A stretch of DNA of 10,883 nt from JANMDR01 sp031376425 (GTDB taxonomy: Bacteria; Pseudomonadota; Gammaproteobacteria; Burkholderiales; Usitatibacteraceae). The stretch covers positions 1 to 10,883 of the forward strand of contig JANMDR010000095.1 of assembly GCA_031376425.1 (NCBI GenBank), in the 5' to 3' direction. Every line of letters begins with the position of its first letter. Positions within the stretch are counted from its first letter, which is position 1. Both the position numbers and the translations under genes were made by a program. The notes under the pieces were generated by a model, which did not search any database, was not told the origin of the DNA, and saw only the letters and a program-made list of their open reading frames with translations. Shown here piece by piece: positions 1 through 7,394 of this stretch.

Positions 1-2883
1 GCAGGTTGTCAAAACTCTCGCTTCAACACGCTAACGATTGACGGCGTTAAAACCAATGATACCTTTGGCTTGGAAGCCAATGGTTCACCTACAGCTAAGC
101 AGCCAATTTCGATTGATGCGATTCAATCTGTACAAGTAAACATTTCGAATTACGACGTGACGCAACAGGGTTATACCGGCGCAAACATTAACGCCGTTAC
201 CAAATCAGGCACCAACAACTATAAAGGTAGTATTTACTACGTTTATCGTGATGAGCGTAGCTCTGGCAAGCGTTATGACTCCATTACCGAATCATTTAAA
301 GATCCCGCCGCGTTTGAAGAAAAAACCTTCGGTGTTACTTTTGGTGGCCCGATCGTTAAAGATAAATTGTTCTTTTTCGGTAGCTTCGAAGAACAAAAAA
401 GCACCAAAGCAGTGCCAGCTTTTGGCGCATTGGGGAGCGCGTTTAACAATGTTAACGTAACCCAGTCAGCCATTGAAGGTGCGAGACAAATTGCATCCAC
501 CCGTTACGGTGCAGAAATTGGATCGTTCGAGATTCCAGACGGTACGCAGCTTAGCGTGCGCGATGCTTTATTAAAGCTCGATTGGAACATCAACGATAGT
601 CATCGTGCTAGCTTGCGCTACAGCAAAATCAATCAATCCGAACCGTTTTTTAACGGGTTTTCTGCCACCGGTGTGAGTTTAAGCTCCAATTGGTTTACGC
701 AGAATAAACGCGTGGAAAGTACCGTCGCACAATGGTTTGCCGACTGGACTGACACCTTTAGCACCGAAGTCAAATTATCGAAGCGCGATTTTGTGAGTAT
801 TCCAGCGAACAATTCCCGTTTGCCTGCCATCGGCTTACAGTTTAGCGGCGCATTGCCGACAAATGGTGTGGGTACATCGACTGCTAACCGGTTCTTAAAT
901 TTTGGTACCGAAAATAGTCGCCATTTCAACGCACTAGATACTGAAACTTATGATTCTTACGCAGCCGGTAATTTGATTTTAGGCAGCCATGAAGTTAAGT
1001 TTGGTTTAGACAATTCGCGCAACCGAATTTTCAACGCATTCTTGCAAAACGTGTATGGTAACTACACCTTTGCTTGCGTAAATAGCAGCGCAACTTACAC
1101 CTATTCATTTGGCCCAATTACCTGCGGCACGGCAACTGCTGCGCAAGTCGAAGCAGCGGTGTTGGAAAACTTTAGAATTGGTCGCCCGCTTAATTATCAA
1201 GTACAACTACCGGCAGTGGGTGGTTCTATTGAAAACGGTGCCGGGAAGTGGACACTTGAAAACACGGGCTTCTTTGTTCAAGATACTTGGACCGTCAACA
1301 ACAATTTATCCTTAGTAGCCGGTGTGCGTCTAGATCGGCCAACCGTAAACGATAAGCCAACCTTCAACGCCGCGGCTCAAGCTGCAACAGTTGCCGGGTC
1401 AATTACGCCGACTACGCTCACCCGTGCTACCGGTGGATTTGGTATCGATAACACGCAGACTATTGATGGCGAAGATTTGTTCCAGCCGCGTTTAGGTTTT
1501 AACTATAGTTTTGACGGTGCAAAGCAAGTGCAGTTGCGTGGCGGTTTTGGCTTATTCCAAGGTGCAGCCGCAAATGTATGGCTTACAAACCCGTATCAAA
1601 ATAACGGCGTGGCAACACGTATCGTTGGTTGCGGCACACTGGGCTTTGCGGCTTGCCCAACAGTGGGCGGCACATTTAGTGCAAACCCAGATACGCAGCC
1701 TTCTAACTTTGCTGGAAATACGCCTGCTGCTAACGTTGACTTTATCGCTAAAGGGTTAGGTCAACCGGCAGTTTGGAAGGCTAACCTAGCGTTTGACTAT
1801 GAAATTATGCCTACCCTTGTTGCTGGCGTTGAGTACCTCTACACCAAAACAAAACAGGGTATTTATTACCAGCATTTGAACCTAGGTGCGGCCACGTTCC
1901 AAGGCTTGGATGGCCGCGACATGTTCTACACGGCGCAAGGATATAACGGCGCATGTTGGAGCGCTGGCGGTGCGCTTACCACAACCGGCACAACATGTAC
2001 TGGTGCGCGGTCACGTGCGCTTAGCAATGCAAGTTTTGCTAACGTGTTGCTGGCTGATAAAACCACTAAAGGCGGTGGAAATTTAGTCACCGTGCAGTTA
2101 AGCCGTCCGCTCACAAAAGGTTGGGGCTGGGCAGTCGCTTACACCCGCACCGACGCAACCGAAGTGAGCCCGCTCACATCGTCAGTATCTAACTCTAACT
2201 GGGCAGCACGCTCCATCGTGAATCCAAACGAAGACGTGGCGTCTAACTCGGCTTATTTGGTACGGGATCGGTTTAACGGTAACTTCAACTTTGAACGCAG
2301 CTTCTTTGCGGGTTACAAAACACGCATCGGCTTCACAGCCGAAAAGCGTAGCGGTAAGCCCTATAGCTGGACATTTAGAAATGATTTGAACGGCGACGGC
2401 TCTGGTGGCAATGACTTAATGTACATTCCAAAAGGTCCGCAGTCTGGTGAAGTGGTGTTCTTAGGCGACACCGCTACAAATCGTACGAACGAAGATACAT
2501 TCTGGTCAATTGTAGAAGCGAACAAAGAGCTTAACGGTGCACGCGGCGGTACGACCAAGCGTAATGGTAGTTTCTCGCCGTGGAGCAGCAGTATCGATAT
2601 GCGTATTTCACAAGAGATGCCGGGCTTTGCTAAAGGCAATAAAGCCAGTTTTACGCTTGATTTGCTGAACGTCGGTAATATGCTGAACAAGAAATGGGGT
2701 CGTATCGAAGAAATGGCGTTTGGTAGTCAAGGTGGTGCCACACGTAACTTCGTAAACTTCGTTGGTATAGCAGAAGGCGGTAAATATATTTACAGCTTGA
2801 ACCCAGTACAGCAATTCTTAACGCGTCAAGCCAAAGGTGAATCCGCATGGTCTGCGCAAATTACCATGCGCTACGAGTTCTAG
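1..2883 (+). CDS. Oar-like TonB-dependent outer-membrane receptor, 5' end outside the window
   Basis: The frame is open from base 1, so this is the C-terminal 960 residues of a larger protein. Codons about 10-65 (TIDGVKTND, IDAIQSVQV, GANINAVTKSGTN) match the end of a TonB-receptor plug domain. The rest alternates amphipathic strands and long polar loops like a 22-strand barrel, with Oar-family phrases such as FGGPIVKDKLFFFGSFE, GFFVQDTW and FQPRLGFNYSF, and ends in MRYEF, the terminal aromatic recognised by the BAM assembly machinery. Family members usually carry an N-terminal carboxypeptidase-regulatory-like domain, which would lie upstream of the window. The role would be energy-dependent uptake of a ligand, or surface binding, across the outer membrane; the ligand cannot be told from sequence. 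Three close cysteine pairs (codons 359/375, 544/552, 652/666) probably form disulfides in surface loops. The TTG at 70 is internal and not a start. Transcription ends at the hairpin just downstream. Confidence 0.93.
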   Translation, partial: AGCQNSRFNTLTIDGVKTNDTFGLEANGSPTAKQPISIDAIQSVQVNISNYDVTQQGYTGANINAVTKSGTNNYKGSIYYVYRDERSSGKRYDSITESFKDPAAFEEKTFGVTFGGPIVKDKLFFFGSFEEQKSTKAVPAFGALGSAFNNVNVTQSAIEGARQIASTRYGAEIGSFEIPDGTQLSVRDALLKLDWNINDSHRASLRYSKINQSEPFFNGFSATGVSLSSNWFTQNKRVESTVAQWFADWTDTFSTEVKLSKRDFVSIPANNSRLPAIGLQFSGALPTNGVGTSTANRFLNFGTENSRHFNALDTETYDSYAAGNLILGSHEVKFGLDNSRNRIFNAFLQNVYGNYTFACVNSSATYTYSFGPITCGTATAAQVEAAVLENFRIGRPLNYQVQLPAVGGSIENGAGKWTLENTGFFVQDTWTVNNNLSLVAGVRLDRPTVNDKPTFNAAAQAATVAGSITPTTLTRATGGFGIDNTQTIDGEDLFQPRLGFNYSFDGAKQVQLRGGFGLFQGAAANVWLTNPYQNNGVATRIVGCGTLGFAACPTVGGTFSANPDTQPSNFAGNTPAANVDFIAKGLGQPAVWKANLAFDYEIMPTLVAGVEYLYTKTKQGIYYQHLNLGAATFQGLDGRDMFYTAQGYNGACWSAGGALTTTGTTCTGARSRALSNASFANVLLADKTTKGGGNLVTVQLSRPLTKGWGWAVAYTRTDATEVSPLTSSVSNSNWAARSIVNPNEDVASNSAYLVRDRFNGNFNFERSFFAGYKTRIGFTAEKRSGKPYSWTFRNDLNGDGSGGNDLMYIPKGPQSGEVVFLGDTATNRTNEDTFWSIVEANKELNGARGGTTKRNGSFSPWSSSIDMRISQEMPGFAKGNKASFTLDLLNVGNMLNKKWGRIEEMAFGSQGGATRNFVNFVGIAEGGKYIYSLNPVQQFLTRQAKGESAWSAQITMRYEF

Positions 2884-2910
2884 ATATTAGCTAGTAGTGT
2901 AAAAAGCAGA

Positions 2911-2949
2911 AATTAAAAACGGCCAGCAAGATTTGCTGGCCGTTTTTTT
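2911..2949. terminator. Bidirectional intrinsic terminator between the convergent receptor and thpR genes
   Basis: A perfect 15-base-pair stem (2915-2929 with 2933-2947) encloses a 3-base loop, GAT. On the plus strand the stem runs into seven T residues (2943-2949). On the minus strand it runs into five T residues (complement of 2915-2919), then AATT. It lies about 30 bases after the receptor stop codon and about 40 bases after the thpR stop codon, so it can end both convergent transcripts. Confidence 0.92.
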
Positions 2950-2986
2950 ATGGGAATTTATAGAAACTGAAAATTTCGTGTGGTAC

Positions 2987-3505
2987 TTACTGACTATTTA
3001 GAGGCCAAGACTCAATGATGTCGTAAGTTGGTCCAACACTGGTTGATCGAGATTCAATCAATGAAAAGGAATTGATCTGCCATATGGTTGGCGCTACTTC
3101 AGTGCTGGCGAATGGTGTAGTGACATTGCGGGCAACGGTGATATGAGGCCGGAAGGTGCGTGGATCGGTTTTAAAGCCTATTTTATTGGCAGCGGCTAAG
3201 AGCGTTTCTTGCAGAATAAATAACTCCATCGGCGTTTCTTCCGAGCCCATCCACGCAATATTGGCTGAGGTATAGCAACCTGCGAGGTCAATTTTATACT
3301 CAAAGGGTGGTTGAAAAATTGATGCGCCAACACTGATTGCGTCTTGCAGTTGATCTGGCGATGTTTCACCCAAGTACACTAGTGTTACGTGCAGCGTGGC
3401 TGGACGGGTAGGGCGGCCGCCAGATGCACGAGCTAAATCAATGCGCTGCCGCGCGAGATTCGCGCGTACTAGTTCATCGGGCCAGAGAGCAAAAAATAAA
3501 CGCAT
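2987..3505 (-). CDS. thpR: RNA 2',3'-cyclic phosphodiesterase (ThpR/LigT, 2H family)
   Basis: The 172-residue protein has the typical length and both catalytic histidine motifs of the 2H phosphoesterase superfamily: H39-V-T41-L, followed by VYLG, and H121-I-T123-V, followed by AR. The N-terminus MRLFFALWP is characteristic of the ThpR/LigT subfamily. Family members hydrolyse 2',3'-cyclic phosphates to 2'-phosphates and can ligate tRNA half-molecules through 2'-5' bonds in vitro; the cellular role is unsettled. The enzyme is expected to be cytoplasmic, and no signal peptide is seen. The ATG at 3505 is chosen because it gives the canonical N-terminus. No good Shine-Dalgarno sequence precedes it (only an A/T-rich leader ending ACCTT), which suggests modest translation. 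The gene follows the ABC importer cluster on the same strand after 157 bases and may be partly read through from it. There is no functional link to transport. Confidence 0.94.
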   Translation of the reverse strand: MRLFFALWPDELVRANLARQRIDLARASGGRPTRPATLHVTLVYLGETSPDQLQDAISVGASIFQPPFEYKIDLAGCYTSANIAWMGSEETPMELFILQETLLAAANKIGFKTDPRTFRPHITVARNVTTPFASTEVAPTIWQINSFSLIESRSTSVGPTYDIIESWPLNSQ

Positions 3506-3524
3506 AAGGTATTCTAATTTTTAT

Positions 3525-3620
3525 TTAATCGGCAAAAAAGCTGTGGTTCTTTACAGCAAACCGATGTGAATGAATCGCCAAGCTTGGAGTATAGCCAACA
3601 AACAGCGGATAGCCGATTAA
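3525..3620. repeat. Long-range 9-base inverted repeat in the ATPase-thpR spacer
   Basis: TTAATCGGC at 3525-3533 and GCCGATTAA at 3612-3620 are perfect inverted copies, 78 bases apart. In a minus-strand transcript they could close a large stem around the weak terminator hairpin (3534-3557) and a 10-base palindrome, CCAAGCTTGG (3578-3587). A TATACT box (complement of 3588-3593) could be a -10 element for thpR, but no convincing -35 element stands at the right distance. Chance pairing is possible; function is unknown. Confidence 0.4.
3534..3557 (-). terminator. Possible weak intrinsic terminator after the importer operon
   Basis: Read on the minus strand, a 5-base-pair stem GCTGT/ACAGC (3557-3553 with 3544-3540) with an 8-base loop is followed directly by six T residues (complement of 3534-3539). 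It lies about 105 bases after the ATPase stop and about 30 bases before thpR. The stem is short, so termination may be partial, leaving read-through into thpR. This is the only terminator-like structure seen after the operon. Confidence 0.42.
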
Positions 3621-3662
3621 TTAAACACTTAATTTACATTAACTTAACACTAGGCTCTCGCG

Positions 3663-5393
3663 TTACGCCATCGCCAAGTGCTGCATGGACGGCATAGCCG
3701 ACAATAACGCTTTGGTGTATTCATGTTGTGGATCATTAAATACCTGCTCTGCGGTGCCTACTTCTACCAATACCCCGGCACGCATGACACCCACGCGGTC
3801 ACACATTTGACGAATCACCGCTAAATCATGGCTCACGAATAACATGGTGAGGCCTAAATCTTCCTGCAAATCTTTTAGTAAGTTCAGGGTTTGCGCTTGA
3901 ATAGAAACATCCAATGCTGAAGTTGGCTCGTCACAAATTAAAAATCGCGGGCGGGTAGCCAATGCGCGGGCGATACAGATCCGCTGACGTTGCCCGCCGG
4001 AGAATTGATGCGGATATTTTTCTGCTGCTGCGGCATCCATCCCCACGCGGGCGAGCAGTAGCTCGACGATGCTGCGCACTTCGGCCTCATCCTTCGCTAC
4101 TTTATGGAAGCGAATAGGTTCTGCCACACAATCAATAATACGGCGGCGCGGGTTAAGGGAAGAATAGGGGTCTTGAAAAATCATTTGCATCGCACGGCGC
4201 AGAGCCATCTCCTCGGTGCGGCTGCGCTTTTCAGCTAAATCAAGGCCTTCAAACAAAATGCGCCCACTCGTAGGTGGTTGTAAGCCTGCCACCATTTTGC
4301 CGATGGTCGTTTTGCCACAACCGGATTCACCCACCAAGCCAAACACCTCGCCGCGTTGCACTTCTAGTGATACCCCGTCCACCGCGTTTAAATAGCGCCG
4401 ATTCTTCGGTAACCAGCTGCGGCGCGTTACAAAGGTACAGCGTAAATCTTCGAGCTTCAATACCGCCTTGTCGCTCACCGGCACAATGGTGTCAGACACT
4501 GTAAGCCACTGCAGCGCCCGATCGTGCACGGCGGTGATGCGCGATGCCGATTCATTATCAACCACATGAAACCGCTTCACCTTCACATCAATGCGCGGAA
4601 TGGCCGCGATTAAGCTTTTGGTATATTCCTCACGGGGTGCACCTAAAATTTGCGCCGTGGTGCCTTCTTCAACAATCCGGCCTTTAAGCATCACATACAC
4701 ACGCTCGGCAATTTCAGAAATTGCACCCATGTCATGGGTAATAAGCACCACTGCTACCTGACGCTCTTTACATAAGCCTTTGATAAGCTCCAGCACTTGG
4801 CGCTTCAAGGTCACGTCAAGTGCGGTGGTCGGTTCATCAGCAATAATTAGGCGCGGTTCGGCACAGAGCACTAAAGCAATTACCACGCGCTGCCGCTGCC
4901 CGCCAGAAAATTGATGCGGATAGTTATCCACCCGCAATGCGGCGTTTGGAATACCTACTTTGTTGAGCCAATCAATGGCTTTTTCGCGCAATGCCGATTC
5001 CGATTGTTGCGGAAAATGGGTTTGCATGGTCTCAATAATTTGCTTACCCACGGTGTAGAGGGGGTTAAGCGAGGTCATCGGGTCCTGAAAAATCATGCCG
5101 ATGGTGCTGCCACGCAGCTTCGCCATATCGTCTTTGGCAAGTGACAGAATTTCTGTGCCCAGCACATTGATGCTGCCCTCGCTCACGCGGCCCGGCGGCT
5201 CTAGTAATTGGATAACAGCATTGCCAATGGTAGATTTACCAGCACCTGATTCACCCACCACACCAATAATTTCGCCCGGTGCCACGTGGAGCGAAGCACT
5301 GTGAACCGCCGTAAATAGCCCACGTCGGCCGGGGAACTCAATACGAACATCGGTGGCTTTAAGAGCATCGCTTGTTTGGACAGATTGATTCAT
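3663..5393 (-). CDS. Fused double-ATPase subunit of a peptide-type ABC importer
   Basis: The protein has 576 residues and two complete ATP-binding cassettes in tandem. The first has Walker A GESGAGKST (47-55), Q-loop FQDP (102-105), signature FSGGQRQR (162-169), Walker B LIIADEP (182-188) and switch histidine H220. The second has GESGCGKTT (355-363), FQDP (406-409), FSGGQRQR (464-471), FLICDEP (484-490) and H522. All catalytic motifs look intact, so both sites should hydrolyse ATP. It corresponds to DppD plus DppF (or OppD plus OppF) joined, as in YejF and GsiA, with a linker at about 268-312. Both halves end with the EYTK-LL/I-A-P oligopeptide-family extension, but the cysteines often found there are absent. 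It is cytoplasmic, docked on the two permeases encoded just upstream. A 95-base gap with a hairpin separates it from the preceding permease gene. The ribosome binding site is weak (AAGAAAG). The substrate cannot be fixed from the ATPase. Confidence 0.96.
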   Translation of the reverse strand: MNQSVQTSDALKATDVRIEFPGRRGLFTAVHSASLHVAPGEIIGVVGESGAGKSTIGNAVIQLLEPPGRVSEGSINVLGTEILSLAKDDMAKLRGSTIGMIFQDPMTSLNPLYTVGKQIIETMQTHFPQQSESALREKAIDWLNKVGIPNAALRVDNYPHQFSGGQRQRVVIALVLCAEPRLIIADEPTTALDVTLKRQVLELIKGLCKERQVAVVLITHDMGAISEIAERVYVMLKGRIVEEGTTAQILGAPREEYTKSLIAAIPRIDVKVKRFHVVDNESASRITAVHDRALQWLTVSDTIVPVSDKAVLKLEDLRCTFVTRRSWLPKNRRYLNAVDGVSLEVQRGEVFGLVGESGCGKTTIGKMVAGLQPPTSGRILFEGLDLAEKRSRTEEMALRRAMQMIFQDPYSSLNPRRRIIDCVAEPIRFHKVAKDEAEVRSIVELLLARVGMDAAAAEKYPHQFSGGQRQRICIARALATRPRFLICDEPTSALDVSIQAQTLNLLKDLQEDLGLTMLFVSHDLAVIRQMCDRVGVMRAGVLVEVGTAEQVFNDPQHEYTKALLSAMPSMQHLAMA

Positions 5394-5448
5394 GAGAACT
5401 TTCTTTTGCGTAAACTATTTGCGTTTATTTTAATTTCGCACTGTAGGG

Positions 5449-5478
5449 TGGGCTGATGTTGCACTCAATATCAGCCCA
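5449..5478. repeat. Intergenic hairpin between the second permease and ATPase genes
   Basis: TGGGCTGATGTT (5449-5460) and AATATCAGCCCA (5467-5478) form a 12-position stem with one non-Watson-Crick position and a 6-base loop; the outer 9 base pairs are perfect. On the transcribed minus strand it starts 10 bases after the permease stop codon and lies 55 bases before the ATPase start. No T tract follows on that strand, so it is not a standard intrinsic terminator. It could be an mRNA-stability or processing hairpin. The 6-mer GTAGGG flanks it on both sides. Confidence 0.7.
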
Positions 5479-5488
5479 TACGGTAGGG

Positions 5489-6403
5489 TTAATTTAGCTT
5501 CGGATTCATCACATCGCGCAGCCAGTCGCCGACGATGTTGATCGCTAGCACCAGCATGACTAAAGCAAGTCCAGGAAACACCGTTATCCACCATTCGCCT
5601 GAATTCAAGAAATCATTACCCACGCGGATTAGGGTACCCAAGGATGGCTGTGTCGGTGGTACACCAACGCCTAGGTAAGATAAGGTGCCTTCAATTAAAA
5701 TAGCGCTGCCTACTTGTAAGGTGGCTAACACCAGCACGGGGCCAAGTACATTGGGTAGTACATGCGTAAACATAATCGCGATCGGATGGCGGCCAATCAC
5801 GCGTGCCGCTTGCACATATTCTTTGTTGCGTTCAACCAAGGTTGAGCCGCGCACGGTGCGGGCGTACTGTACCCAGCCCGATAAGGCAATCGCGAAAATC
5901 AGCACCAGCACCGCCACACTATCGTGCGAGCCTTTAGGCATTACCGCTCTGGCAACACCATCGATTAGCAGCGCGATTAAGATTGCCGGAAACGATAATT
6001 GCACGTCCGCCACCCGCATAATAAACGCGTCAAGCTTACCGCCTAAATAACCGCTGAGTAGCCCCAGCGAGATGCCAATAGTCATCGACAACATTACGGC
6101 AATTACCGCCACAATAATGGAGGTGCGGGAACCGAACATGATGGCCGATAATAAATCGCGACCCTGATCGTCGGTCCCAAGTAAGAACGTCGCTTTGCCG
6201 TTTGCCGTCCATGCGGGGGAGGTAAAGGCGTTACTTAACTCCAATGTTTTTAAATCAAAGGGATTATGCGGTGCCACAAAGGAGGCAAAGGTGGCGCAAA
6301 ATACGCACACAAAAACCACCAGCGCCGCGAGCATAACGATTGGTCGTTGTTTAAAGCTAAACCAGATATCGCTATCGAACATTCGTGCAAAAAAGTTACC
6401 CAT
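5489..6403 (-). CDS. ABC importer permease, DppC/OppC type
   Basis: This 304-residue inner-membrane protein has a DppC-like layout: a cytoplasmic N-terminus, a first membrane segment at about 21-43, the HNPFD stretch, LGTDDQGRDLLSAIMFGSR (75-93), then about five more membrane segments (roughly 95-118, 134-153, 163-183, 216-240, 272-296). The EAA coupling loop, EYVQAARVIGRHP with downstream THVLPN (195-218), contacts the ATPase. It pairs with the DppB-type permease encoded immediately upstream to form the translocation pore. I chose the ATG at 6403: it follows the upstream stop codon by one base and has GGAG nine bases before it. A GTG at 6418 would add five residues and overlap the upstream gene, but has no comparable ribosome binding site. 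The tight junction implies translational coupling. Confidence 0.94.
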   Translation of the reverse strand: MGNFFARMFDSDIWFSFKQRPIVMLAALVVFVCVFCATFASFVAPHNPFDLKTLELSNAFTSPAWTANGKATFLLGTDDQGRDLLSAIMFGSRTSIIVAVIAVMLSMTIGISLGLLSGYLGGKLDAFIMRVADVQLSFPAILIALLIDGVARAVMPKGSHDSVAVLVLIFAIALSGWVQYARTVRGSTLVERNKEYVQAARVIGRHPIAIMFTHVLPNVLGPVLVLATLQVGSAILIEGTLSYLGVGVPPTQPSLGTLIRVGNDFLNSGEWWITVFPGLALVMLVLAINIVGDWLRDVMNPKLN

Positions 6404-6404
6404 A

Positions 6405-7391
6405 TTAATTCGCTCCACCGGTTGCGCGGTCAGTTCTTAGGCGCGGATCTACAACGAAGTAGAGTAGATCAACGCACAAGTTAATCGTTACAAAAATAAG
6501 GCCAATCAGGCATAAATAAGCTGCCATTACCGGTACGTCGGCAAACTGAACGGCTTGAATAAATAACAAGCCCATGCCCGGCCACTGGAATACTGTTTCA
6601 GTAATAATCGCAAAAGCGATAATGCCGCCAAGCTGCAAACCGGTGATGGTGAGTACCGGTACCAGCGTATTTTTAAGCGCATGACCAAAATGAATAGCGC
6701 GAACAGCGATACCGCGTGCGCGGGCAAACTTAATATAGTCGGTGCGTAACACCTCCATCATTTCGGCGCGCACCAGACGCATAATCAGGGTGATAGGGAA
6801 TAAGCCTAAGGTGATGGAAGGCAAGATCAGGCATTTTAAGCCTGAGGTAGTGAGGAAGCCTGTAGACCAAAAGCCGAGCTGGGTGACTTCGCCACGCCCA
6901 AAAGACGGCAGCCAGCCGAGCCACACCGCAAAAATTAAAATTAGAAAAATACCAATTAAGAAATTGGGCAGCGATACGCCAACGAGCGACACCGTCATTA
7001 AAAATCGCGCGCCTACGCTATTGCTTTTAAGCGCGGTATAAACCCCTGCGGGAATGCCGAGCAAAATACCTATCGTCGCTGCCACAAACGCGAGTTCTAA
7101 GGTGGCGGGCAGGCGTTCCTGAAGCAATTGCGATACGGGCCTGCCTAGGCGTAGCGACAAGCCAAAATTGCCTTGCACCGCGTTTTTAACAAAGCTCGCA
7201 AACTGCACATAAAACGGCTGATCCAAGCCCAATGATTTGCGCATTTCAACCTTATCAACCTCCGTGGCTTCTGGCGGCAACATTAGCGATACCGGGTCGC
7301 CCACAAAGTTAAATAAGGAAAAAGCGATAAAGCCAACCGTAAGCATGACGATAATGCTTTGCAGCAGGCGTTGCAGAATAAATGAAATCAT
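6405..7391 (-). CDS. ABC importer permease, DppB/OppB type
   Basis: This 328-residue inner-membrane protein begins with the family-typical N-terminus ISFILQRLLQSIIVMLTV. Membrane segments are visible at about 9-30, 98-121, 133-158, 185-206, 244-265 and 288-311. A periplasmic region follows the first helix and holds GLDQPFYVQF and GNFGLSLRLGRPV, both characteristic of DppB/OppB proteins. The EAA loop is DYIKFARARG plus HALKNTLVPV (218-246). The C-terminus contains the usual Y-VVDPRLR motif. It forms a heterodimeric channel with the DppC-type permease encoded next. The ATG at 7391 lies three bases after the stop of the binding-protein gene, with AAGG eleven bases upstream as a weak ribosome binding site, so the two genes are almost certainly cotranscribed and probably coupled. 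Confidence 0.95.
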   Translation of the reverse strand: MISFILQRLLQSIIVMLTVGFIAFSLFNFVGDPVSLMLPPEATEVDKVEMRKSLGLDQPFYVQFASFVKNAVQGNFGLSLRLGRPVSQLLQERLPATLELAFVAATIGILLGIPAGVYTALKSNSVGARFLMTVSLVGVSLPNFLIGIFLILIFAVWLGWLPSFGRGEVTQLGFWSTGFLTTSGLKCLILPSITLGLFPITLIMRLVRAEMMEVLRTDYIKFARARGIAVRAIHFGHALKNTLVPVLTITGLQLGGIIAFAIITETVFQWPGMGLLFIQAVQFADVPVMAAYLCLIGLIFVTINLCVDLLYFVVDPRLRTDRATGGAN

Positions 7392-7394
7392 AGT

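Noticed and set aside
70..72. TTG at 70 as the start of the receptor gene
   Set aside because: The frame is open to base 1 and the upstream codons (AGCQNSRFNTLTIDG) are conserved plug-domain sequence, so the gene is cut by the window edge.
3578..3587. Recurrent CGCCAAGCTTGG (near 3576 and 10631) as a repeat family
   Set aside because: There are only two full copies, one inside a coding region and one intergenic; at this length a coincidence cannot be excluded and no further structure supports it.
5449..5478. Intra-operon hairpin as an intrinsic terminator
   Set aside because: On the transcribed minus strand the stem is followed by ACCCTACAGTGCG, with no T tract.
6404..6418. GTG start at 6418 for the DppC-type permease
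   Set aside because: The ATG at 6403 has GGAG nine bases upstream and follows the previous stop by one base; the GTG has no comparable site and adds only five residues.
6742..7041. Plus-strand open frame of 99 codons inside the DppB-type permease gene
   Set aside because: It lies wholly within a confidently identified gene on the other strand, has no family motif and is a composition shadow. The same reasoning excludes the other antisense frames, such as 5685-6050, 8164-8478 and 2361-2690.
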